Below are positions 23,514-31,029 of a stretch of 64,000 nucleotides of DNA, piece after piece (positions within the stretch are counted from its first letter, which is position 1; every line of letters starts with the position of its first letter). Origin of the DNA: Desulfosediminicola flagellatus (GTDB lineage: Bacteria > Desulfobacterota > Desulfobulbia > Desulfobulbales > Desulfocapsaceae); contig NZ_CP050698.1 of NCBI RefSeq assembly GCF_005116655.2, positions 6,652,501-6,716,500 of the forward strand. The letters run 5' to 3'. The notes below the pieces were generated by a model. The model was not told the DNA's origin, did no database searches, and was given only the letters and a program-made list of their open reading frames with translations. The position numbers and the translations under genes are program-made.

Positions 23514-25205
23514 ATGAAATATCTACCTTCTCAACTGCTCTACTTTTTTCAGAATAAAACGACCAAGCGAAACCTTGTGTTATTGGCAAAGTTTGTCGGT
23601 TTTCTGATTGGTGTAATTACCCTCTACAGTATACTATTTCATGCACTTATGCTCTATGAGGGGCGTCAATACAGCTGGGTGACCGGTTTTTACTGGGCGC
23701 TTACTGTCATGTCGACACTGGGTTTTGGTGATATAACATTTCACAGTGATTTGGGGTTGTTATTTACAATTTTTGTTCTGGTGACCGGTGTGATCTGCAT
23801 GTTGATCATGCTGCCATTTACATTTATCCAGTTCTTTTATGAACCGTGGCTTGAAGCTCAGGTAAAGAGCAGGACCCCGAAGGAACTACCGGAAGGGACT
23901 GCCGGTCATATCATTATCACCAATCTCGATCCCATCACCGAAAAGCTGATCGAGAAACTTAAGCGCAGAAATTATCAGTATGTGCTTGTTGCTGCGGATC
24001 AGCAGCAAGGTGGAGAACTACATGACGCAGGCTATAAGGTGGTGATTGGTGAACCGGATGATCCTGGGACATTTGCCCGTTTACGCATCGAGGATGCGGC
24101 GATGGTTGTTTCCACCAGCGATGACCTGATGAATACAAATATAGCGTTTACTGTGCGTGAGATTTCAGCTGATGTAATGGTTGTAACATCTGCAGATAAC
24201 CATCACTCTCTTGATATTCTCAATTTCCCCGGTAATACCCATGTCTTCCAGTTCATGAAAATGCTTGGCCATTCTCTTGCGGAGAGAACCATTGGTCTGG
24301 GCAGGGCAGCAACTATTATTAGTAATTTCGATAGCTTGTTGATAGCTGAGATTTCGGCAAAGAGAACAACACTTGCAGGTCTGATGCTTATGCAAACTGA
24401 CCTGCGGCAGCGTTCCGGTGCGACTATTATCGGTTTGTGGCATAAAGGGAGTTTTGATCCTCCTCAACCAAATACACTTATCAAGGAAAACACCGTACTA
24501 TTGCTGGCCGGAACAAAAGAGCAGCTTGAGATTTTTGAAAATGTGTATGTGACTGCTGAAGCTGATATTGATCCGGATTCTCCTGTTCTGATACTAGGCG
24601 GTGGGCGTGTTGGTATAGCTGCTGCTGAAGAATTGGACAAACATGGAATTGATTATAAAATCATAGAAAAGCGGGCAGTTGTTGCCAGCAGCAGTGAGAA
24701 ATTTATTCTAGGTGATGCAGCTGATTTAAATATCCTGAAAGAGGCAGGTATAGAGAAGGCGCGGGCTGTTATCGTGACAACACATAACGACGCAATGAAT
24801 ATCTACCTGAGCTTTTATTGCCGACAGTTGAGACCTGATATTCAACTCATATGCAGATCAACCAGTGAACGAAACGTGCAGAAGCTGCATATGGCGGGAG
24901 CCGATCTGGTACTGTCATATGCCTCAATGGGAGCAAATAATATTATAAACCTGTTGAAAACAGATGAAATATCGATGTTTACAGAAGGTTTAAATATATT
25001 CAGTATTCAGGTTCCAAAATCACTGACAGGTAAAACCCTTATTGATAGTAAGATCAGGCCAATGACAGGCTGCAGTGTTGTTGCCATAAAGTCAGATGGT
25101 AAACTGCTTGTCGGACCGGACCCTGCATTACCGCTGAAAAAAGGCGATGAACTTATCTTGATAGGTACCACTGATGCGGAGCAAAAGTTTGTGGAGATTT
25201 TTTAG
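23514..25205 (+). CDS. Two-TM potassium channel with tandem RCK (TrkA-N/TrkA-C) domains
   Basis: Inner-membrane ion channel of 563 residues. A first span lies at about 26-48, a pore helix with the filter TLGFGD at residues 68-73 (the GFGD form of the K+ filter), and a second span at about 80-105. Two cytoplasmic RCK modules follow: one from about 115, and a second beginning with the Rossmann motif VLILGGGRVG near 360, each with a TrkA-C-like part (the last ends MTGCSVVAIKSDGK). In the family, RCK domains gate the pore by binding ligands such as Ca2+ or nucleotides. Start ATG 23514 follows CAGGA closely; an upstream TTG is less likely. Monocistronic. Confidence 0.88.
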   Translation: MKYLPSQLLYFFQNKTTKRNLVLLAKFVGFLIGVITLYSILFHALMLYEGRQYSWVTGFYWALTVMSTLGFGDITFHSDLGLLFTIFVLVTGVICMLIMLPFTFIQFFYEPWLEAQVKSRTPKELPEGTAGHIIITNLDPITEKLIEKLKRRNYQYVLVAADQQQGGELHDAGYKVVIGEPDDPGTFARLRIEDAAMVVSTSDDLMNTNIAFTVREISADVMVVTSADNHHSLDILNFPGNTHVFQFMKMLGHSLAERTIGLGRAATIISNFDSLLIAEISAKRTTLAGLMLMQTDLRQRSGATIIGLWHKGSFDPPQPNTLIKENTVLLLAGTKEQLEIFENVYVTAEADIDPDSPVLILGGGRVGIAAAEELDKHGIDYKIIEKRAVVASSSEKFILGDAADLNILKEAGIEKARAVIVTTHNDAMNIYLSFYCRQLRPDIQLICRSTSERNVQKLHMAGADLVLSYASMGANNIINLLKTDEISMFTEGLNIFSIQVPKSLTGKTLIDSKIRPMTGCSVVAIKSDGKLLVGPDPALPLKKGDELILIGTTDAEQKFVEIF

Positions 25206-25339
25206 TTAACTCTCTTGCAGAATGTGGGTAGTGAATCGATTTCACTGATTAAAATGAGCAATTGTTGTTGTGGAAAAAATGTTGAGTTGATATCGGTGGG
25301 CCGGGAAAGTGTCAACTGTATTATATGGGAGAGAAAACG

Positions 25340-26551
25340 ATGGTGACACCTGTGCGCGGATTTTTATTGTTGCTTGCTTTTGTGTTTTTTGCTCAACCTG
25401 TATATAGCCTGGCCGGTAATCCGACCTGGCAGGATGTCGTAGCAAAAGCTAAGGGGCAGACTGTCTACTTTAATGGCTGGGGCGGATCAGATGCCATCAA
25501 CGATTATGTTCGCTGGGCAGGAGACGAGGCGAAAAAACGGTACGGTGTTGAAGTAAAACACGTAAAAGTTACCGATATTGGTGATGTGATCAGCCGTGTT
25601 CTTGCCGAGAAAAGTGCAGGCAGGACAACCGGGGGCACAGTGGATCTGATCTGGATTAATGGTGAGAACTTTCGTGCAATGAAAGAACAGGGCTTGCTGT
25701 CTGCTCCATTTACTGATCAGCTCCCGAATTATGCAAAAGTTGATATTGAAAATAAACCAACCACCTTGTTTGATTTTACTGTTCCTGTAGATAACCTTGA
25801 AGCTCCCTGGGGAATGGCGCAGCTTGTTTTCATGTATGATAGTGCCATTGTGAAAGTGCCACCGAAAAACATGAAGGAGCTTCTGACGTTTGCAAAAGCC
25901 CATCCAGGACGGGTGACCTATCCCGCACCTCCCGGCTTCCATGGTACGACATTTGTAAAACAGGCGTTGCTTGAGCTTGCAGATAATACGGAGCTACTGG
26001 CACAGCCGGTGGATGATGCTGACTTCGCCAAAGTAACTGCACCGCTCTGGGCGTATCTTGATGAACTTCACCCATATATGTGGAGAAGTGGTCGCAGTTT
26101 TACAGCGAGTGGTTCTGAAATGAAACAGTTGTTTGGCGATGGAGAAATCCTCATATCTCTCAGCTTTAATCCCAACGAAGCGAGCAACGCCATTGCCAGC
26201 GGCGAACTCCCTGAGAGTGTAAGAACCTATGTTCACGATGGAGGGACCATTGGCAATACCCACTTTCTTGCAGTTGTTTTCAATTCGTCAGCAAAAGAAG
26301 GGGCGATGGTGTTTGCTGATTTTCTTTTGTCACCTGAAGCGCAGGCACGAAAGGCTGATCCGGCTATCTGGGGCGATCCCACAGTATTGGCTATGGATAA
26401 ACTGAGCAGTGACGAGAAGAAACTGTTTGATGATATTAAACAGGGGGCTGCTACGCTCACACCTGCAGAGCTTGGGCGAGTCCGGCTGGAGCCTCATTCA
26501 TCCTGGGTTAGTGCGCTGGAAAAAGCCTGGCTGTCCCGTTACAGTAAATAA
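25340..26551 (+). CDS. ynjB: ABC transporter substrate-binding protein, YnjB type
   Basis: Periplasmic binding protein of 403 residues with a signal peptide (about residues 1-26). The mature part opens with WQDVVAKAKGQTVYFNGWGG, the typical start of YnjB-like extracellular binding proteins. It also has VDLIWINGENFRAMKEQGLL and LEAPWGMAQLVFMYD, conserved in that family. Start ATG 25340 is preferred because GGGAGAG precedes it. It is the first gene of a four-gene unit in the order ynjB-ynjC-ynjD-ynjF, known from E. coli except that ynjE is missing. The transported compound is not established for this family. Confidence 0.8.
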   Translation: MVTPVRGFLLLLAFVFFAQPVYSLAGNPTWQDVVAKAKGQTVYFNGWGGSDAINDYVRWAGDEAKKRYGVEVKHVKVTDIGDVISRVLAEKSAGRTTGGTVDLIWINGENFRAMKEQGLLSAPFTDQLPNYAKVDIENKPTTLFDFTVPVDNLEAPWGMAQLVFMYDSAIVKVPPKNMKELLTFAKAHPGRVTYPAPPGFHGTTFVKQALLELADNTELLAQPVDDADFAKVTAPLWAYLDELHPYMWRSGRSFTASGSEMKQLFGDGEILISLSFNPNEASNAIASGELPESVRTYVHDGGTIGNTHFLAVVFNSSAKEGAMVFADFLLSPEAQARKADPAIWGDPTVLAMDKLSSDEKKLFDDIKQGAATLTPAELGRVRLEPHSSWVSALEKAWLSRYSK

Positions 26552-26556
26552 CTTCA

Positions 26557-28278
26557 GTGGAGCGACAAGTACCAAATTTTACGAAGAGCCGGCTGCGTGT
26601 ATTTCCGATACTCACCGTGTCGGCTTTTTGTCTGCCTATCCTACTGGGGCTTGCTGGCACCTGGCTGCCCGCATGTGGCTATCTGCCGGTAATTGGTGCA
26701 ACAGAACCTACCTTTAACGGTTTTCATCAGCTTTTTGACTATCCGGGATTTTCGGGAGCTATGCGGGCAACGCTCGTTTCAGGCTTAGGAGCAACAGTAC
26801 TTGCTCTGGCGGGTTCACTCTGTATCACTGTCTATACTTACGGGACAGGCCTCTGGAGGTTTATTGTCCGGTTGCTTTCACCTTTGCTTGCTGTGCCGCA
26901 TGCTGCATTTGCCATCGGTTTTGGCTTTCTTGTGGCTCCGAGCGGCTGGCTTGTCCGTATGGTTTCACCTGAACTTACAGGGGTTACCATTCCACCTGAC
27001 TGGCTTACCATAAAGGATCCATACGGATTGAGTCTCACAGTAGCTCTTGCTTTTAAAGAGATACCCTTTGTTTTGCTCATGTGTGTGAGCGGTCTGAATC
27101 AGCTGGATGTTCGACGAACTACCTGGGTTGGCAGGTCTCTGGGGTATTCTCCTGTGCGAATCTGGACCAGATTGATCCTCCCGCAACTCTATCCTCAAAT
27201 TCGGCTGCCGGTTCTGGCAGTGCTGGCATATTCTCTCAGTGTTGTTGATGTTGCACTGATTCTCGGGCCATCTGTTCCGCCAACGCTGTCTGTGCTTGTT
27301 GATCGCTGGTTTAATAACCCGGAGGTAGCACAGAGATTTGTCGGAGCGGCCGGAGCAACATTGCTCTTTGTATTGGTTGCTTTGACAATCGGCTGTGCTC
27401 TTTTTTTAGAGTGGCTGATCGTCAGGCTGACATCAGAGAGACTGGTCAACGGAAGTCGCAGTACAATGTTTGAACGTCTTCGTTGGCTCGGAAGTGGCGC
27501 AGCTATTGTTATGCTCATGATAAGTCTGCTTTCACTGCTAGTTCTTATTATCTGGTCGTTTACCCAGGTTTGGCGTTTTCCAGACAGTCTGCCTTCTGCT
27601 TTAACAGCGAAATACTGGCTTAAAGGGTTTCCGCTTGTCTCTGAGCCTCTGCTTACTACCTTGGGCGTCGGAGCGCTGGCGACGTTTGCTGGAGCTATCC
27701 TTGTTATCGGTTGCCTGGAGTATGAGGTTCATTTGAAACGGCAGGGGCGCAAGGTGAATAGTCAGTGGAGTCTCTGGCTTGTTTATCTGCCCTTGTTAAT
27801 TCCCCAGATTGCTTTTCTCTTTGGTATCCAGACAGCAGCAGTGAGTATTGGTATAGAAGGGACCTGGTTGAGCATGGTTGGTGTCCACCTCATCTTTGTG
27901 GTGCCCTATGTTTTCTTGACCCTGGGAAGCTTTTACCGGAGCTATGACGATAGATTTATGCAGGTGGCGATGAGCCTGAGTGGATCGTCTCTCGGCAGTT
28001 TTTTCCGCATCAAATTGCCGATGCTGGCAAAACCGATTGCTTTTGCAATGGCAACCGGTTTTTCGGTGAGTGTTGCACAGTATCTTCCGACCCTGTACCT
28101 TGGGGCTGGGCGTTTTATGACTATAACGACAGAAACGGTTAGCATTGCAAGTGGCTCGGATCGCAGGGTGCTGGCGGTATATGCACTGTGCCAGTTTATG
28201 TTGCCGATGCTGGTCTATTGTGTGGCTATATTCTTACCCGCCTGGATATTTAGAAATAGAAAGGCTATGCAGAATTAA
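26557..28278 (+). CDS. ynjC: ABC transporter permease (double-length), YnjC type
   Basis: Inner-membrane permease of 573 residues with about twelve spans, arranged as two fused permease domains. Each half carries an EAA-like loop: DVRRTTWVGRSLGYSPVRIW in the first, and DDRFMQVAMSLSGSSLGSFF in the second. A fused permease with one ATPase partner is characteristic of the YnjC/ThiP-like branch. GTG at 26557, 5 bp after ynjB, is the only early start; no ATG occurs before the first spans. ynjD follows after 7 bp. Confidence 0.82.
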   Translation: MERQVPNFTKSRLRVFPILTVSAFCLPILLGLAGTWLPACGYLPVIGATEPTFNGFHQLFDYPGFSGAMRATLVSGLGATVLALAGSLCITVYTYGTGLWRFIVRLLSPLLAVPHAAFAIGFGFLVAPSGWLVRMVSPELTGVTIPPDWLTIKDPYGLSLTVALAFKEIPFVLLMCVSGLNQLDVRRTTWVGRSLGYSPVRIWTRLILPQLYPQIRLPVLAVLAYSLSVVDVALILGPSVPPTLSVLVDRWFNNPEVAQRFVGAAGATLLFVLVALTIGCALFLEWLIVRLTSERLVNGSRSTMFERLRWLGSGAAIVMLMISLLSLLVLIIWSFTQVWRFPDSLPSALTAKYWLKGFPLVSEPLLTTLGVGALATFAGAILVIGCLEYEVHLKRQGRKVNSQWSLWLVYLPLLIPQIAFLFGIQTAAVSIGIEGTWLSMVGVHLIFVVPYVFLTLGSFYRSYDDRFMQVAMSLSGSSLGSFFRIKLPMLAKPIAFAMATGFSVSVAQYLPTLYLGAGRFMTITTETVSIASGSDRRVLAVYALCQFMLPMLVYCVAIFLPAWIFRNRKAMQN

Positions 28279-28285
28279 GGGGTTT

Positions 28286-28924
28286 ATGTCTTTAGAACTT
28301 GAAAACCTACAGGTGAGTTATAAGGGAAATCACCTCTTCTTACCGGTTGATCTCACTATCCCGCAAGGAAGGATAGCAACGATTATGGGACCAAGTGGTT
28401 GCGGTAAATCAACGCTTCTGGCGGCTATAGCCGGTAATCTTGAATATGGATTTGAGGTGAAGGGCAAGATAATCCTTAATGGTCGCGAACTGAATTCTAC
28501 CCGTATGGAAAAACGTAAGGTTGGTATTCTCTTCCAGGATGATCTGCTTTTTCCGCATTTTGATGTGATGGGGAATCTGCTCTTTGGAATATCCGGTCAT
28601 TTGTCGGTAAACGAAAAGCACTCCCGAATAATGTCGGTACTTGAACGTGCCGGACTGCAGGATTTTGCACGGCGTGATGTAGCAACCCTGTCTGGTGGCC
28701 AGAAGGCCCGGGTAAGTCTGCTCCGTACACTGTTGTCGGAGCCGGAGGCCGTGTTGTTTGATGAGCCGTTCTCAAGTCTTGATAAACCGCTTCGTTCCAG
28801 TTTTCGTAATTTTGTCCATGAGCAGATTATGCAACTCAATATTCCAGCACTGCTTGTGACCCATGATGAGGCGGATAGTTGCGGTGGTCGTATTATAGAA
28901 CTTGAAGGTAGAGGACTCGGATAA
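28286..28924 (+). CDS. ynjD: ABC transporter ATP-binding protein, YnjD type
   Basis: ATPase of 212 residues energising the YnjC permease. It has Walker A GPSGCGKST near residue 35, signature LSGGQKARVSLLRTLL, and Walker B AVLFDEPFSSLD. The stretch GILFQDDLLFPHFDV is shared with E. coli YnjD (GILFQDALLF...). The short length without a C-terminal regulatory domain also matches YnjD. ATG 28286 has AAGGGG 5 bp upstream. Its stop overlaps the ynjF start (TAATG). Confidence 0.85.
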   Translation: MSLELENLQVSYKGNHLFLPVDLTIPQGRIATIMGPSGCGKSTLLAAIAGNLEYGFEVKGKIILNGRELNSTRMEKRKVGILFQDDLLFPHFDVMGNLLFGISGHLSVNEKHSRIMSVLERAGLQDFARRDVATLSGGQKARVSLLRTLLSEPEAVLFDEPFSSLDKPLRSSFRNFVHEQIMQLNIPALLVTHDEADSCGGRIIELEGRGLG

Positions 28925-29544
28925 TGCTGGATCGCTGGACGATACAATGGCTCAGGCCTCCGCTTACATCCTGCGCAAAGTTTCTGAGCAGAAAGGGGGC
29001 TGGACCCGATCAGGTGACCATCTGCGGCTTTATTCTCGGTCTTTGTGCCATCCCTGCACTAGCTATGAACTGTTACATTATTGCGCTTATTTTCATTATT
29101 CTCAATAGAGTCGCAGATGGCATAGACGGCGCCCTGGCGCGCATCACGCAATCAACAGATGCCGGCGGTTTTTTAGACATTGTTCTTGATTTTATCTTTT
29201 ACTCAGGTGTGATATTTGGATTTGCCTTAGCTGATATTGAAAGTAATGCCCTGGCCGCAGCCGCACTTATTTTTTCCTTTGTTGGAACAGGTTCAAGCTT
29301 TCTTGCTTATGCCATCATGGCTGAGAAACGGCGACTGGTGAGCATCACCTATCCGCATAAAGGTTTTTACTATCTTGGTGGTCTCGCTGAGGGAACTGAG
29401 ACAGTAACATTTTTTGTTATTATTTGTCTCTGGCCTGTCTCATTCCCAACCCTTGCATGGTGTTTCGCTGCAATCTGTTGTTTGACTACATTGACCAGGA
29501 TCTGGGGGGGATACCGGACTCTCAGAGATGATGAAAGCACGTAG
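28924..29544 (+). CDS. ynjF: CDP-alcohol phosphatidyltransferase family protein, YnjF type
   Basis: Integral membrane enzyme of 206 residues, the same length as E. coli YnjF. The catalytic motif of the family (D-x2-D-G-x2-A-R, then G-x3-D-x3-D) is intact: ADGIDGALAR followed by GGFLDIVLD. About five or six spans surround it. The family transfers a phospho-alcohol from a CDP-linked donor, usually CDP-diacylglycerol, to a second alcohol; the acceptor here is unknown. It overlaps ynjD by 1 bp, so it is translationally coupled to the importer, which suggests that the imported compound or its product is the acceptor. Confidence 0.85.
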   Translation: MLDRWTIQWLRPPLTSCAKFLSRKGAGPDQVTICGFILGLCAIPALAMNCYIIALIFIILNRVADGIDGALARITQSTDAGGFLDIVLDFIFYSGVIFGFALADIESNALAAAALIFSFVGTGSSFLAYAIMAEKRRLVSITYPHKGFYYLGGLAEGTETVTFFVIICLWPVSFPTLAWCFAAICCLTTLTRIWGGYRTLRDDEST

Positions 29545-29870
29545 TTTGTTTTCGACTGTAAACTCGTCTAGAGTTTACAGGTTTGGAATGTAGCCAATCC
29601 ATCTGTAGTTTTCTTTCCCTTATACTGTAATTCTCATTCTCAATAACTTCTTGATATACAGTATTTTTTTAATTTGCGATGGGCGGGTAACATCTTTTCA
29701 TGAAAGTCATCTATGCAAAAGGCATTGTTGCCGGTCCATAATTGAGTTAGGATTGTGCTTTGTTCAATCTGTGTTTTGTGCTTCCCTTGGGGGAGCCTGA
29801 TATGTCTAAAGGGGATGCAGAGCCGTAATCTAATCTCCTGAAATTTTGATATCATCGTAGGGGGAGACTT
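29545..29870. other. Intergenic region with a perfect hairpin
   Basis: A 326-bp gap after ynjF. A perfect 10-bp inverted repeat CTGTAAACTC / GAGTTTACAG (29556-29565 and 29571-29580, 5-nt loop) lies 12 bp after the stop. It lacks a T-tract, so it is a weak terminator candidate or an mRNA 3' end stabiliser. I see nothing else supportable up to the TAXI gene. Confidence 0.5.
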
Positions 29871-30866
29871 ATGAAAAGGGGCCAACTCTGTGTTGTGGTT
29901 GCTGTCGTGATTGCAGGTATGATGTCATTTATTCTGACAGGAATTTCGCAGGCAAAACAAACAAACACTGTGCAGATGGGAATGGTCACGGGAGGCACCA
30001 AGGGAACCTATTATCAGTTTGGTTTAAATCTTGAAAAACTCGTGAAACAGAATGGCATTAATCTGAAAGTCAATGAATCCAATGGGTCGGTAGAAAATAT
30101 CTATGCAGTATTTAAACGACCGAATACCCAGTTGGGGATTGTGCAGTCTGATGTGCTTGCTTTCGTCTCAAAAGTTGAGACTGACCCTGTTCTGAAGAAG
30201 ATTGCTAAAAAAATCAAGTTAGTATATCCACTGTATGATGAAGAGGTTCATCTACTTGGCCGTAATGATATAACTGATTTTGATGATCTTAAAGGTAAAA
30301 TCGTTGCCATAGGCAAGGAAGGGAGCGGCAGTTACCTCACCGCTAAACTTCTCTTTGAAGTTTCTGAAATAACCCCCATAGAAATTGTGGCCATTGGTGG
30401 AGATCAGGCCCTTGAAAAATTGAAAGCTGGCAAAGTAGACGCTATGTTCTATGTTGCAGGCTACCCTGTAAAATTATTCACCGAGCAGGTTGCAGCTGGA
30501 GATGGGCTAGCACTTTTGCCGATTACCAACGACAAGGTAACTGAATTCTACGCTGAGACAGTGATACCTGAGAATACATACGCCTGGCAAGAAACTGAAG
30601 TCAATTCGGTTGCCGTGAAATCTGTTCTCGTATCGTATGATTTTCGTATGAGTAATTGTGAAAATGTTGGAAATTTTGCAAAGCTTATGGCTGGAAATAT
30701 TGAATGGCTGAAAGAGAACGGACATCCCAAATGGGAATCTGTTGATCTTGATTACCCGTTAAAGGGCTGGGAACAGTACGATTGTGTACAGAAATACCAG
30801 GTTGGCGGAAAACAACGTTCAAAAGAGTCCAATCCGGTATTTGAGGCCATTAAAGATATGCTCTAA
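29871..30866 (+). CDS. TAXI-family TRAP transporter solute-binding protein
   Basis: Exported binding protein of 331 residues: signal peptide to about residue 30, then the TAXI-family start MGMVTGGTKGTYYQFG, followed by NGSVENIYAVFKRPNTQLGIVQSD. Its ligand class in the family is typically small carboxylates or amino acids such as glutamate. No DctM/DctQ-type membrane subunit is in the window, so it is an orphan that must pair with a distant TRAP permease or serve as a sensor. ATG 29871 follows GGGGGAG. The gene stands alone between the ynj cluster and an ExeA-like ATPase. Confidence 0.88.
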   Translation: MKRGQLCVVVAVVIAGMMSFILTGISQAKQTNTVQMGMVTGGTKGTYYQFGLNLEKLVKQNGINLKVNESNGSVENIYAVFKRPNTQLGIVQSDVLAFVSKVETDPVLKKIAKKIKLVYPLYDEEVHLLGRNDITDFDDLKGKIVAIGKEGSGSYLTAKLLFEVSEITPIEIVAIGGDQALEKLKAGKVDAMFYVAGYPVKLFTEQVAAGDGLALLPITNDKVTEFYAETVIPENTYAWQETEVNSVAVKSVLVSYDFRMSNCENVGNFAKLMAGNIEWLKENGHPKWESVDLDYPLKGWEQYDCVQKYQVGGKQRSKESNPVFEAIKDML

Positions 30867-31029
30867 TGGTGTATTTCACACCGTGTTCACCATCGCTTTT
30901 TGATATAACCGTAGATAGATTGTTACAGACAGATTTGACCGGGTAGGATTTAATCTGTTGTTTGCGGAGCAGAAATTGATGATTGGTGGTTGTGAGGCTC
31001 AAGGAGTGTATCGGAATGGAGGGTTCGGT

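Noticed and set aside
25340..28924. Thiamine (ThiBPQ) or iron importer for the ynj-type genes
   Set aside because: The double-length permease resembles ThiP, but the binding protein start, the ATPase length and the following CDP-alcohol transferase all match the ynj cluster instead.
29640..29885. 81-codon leftward frame before the TAXI gene
   Set aside because: No start signals, and it overlaps the promoter region and first codons of the TAXI gene.
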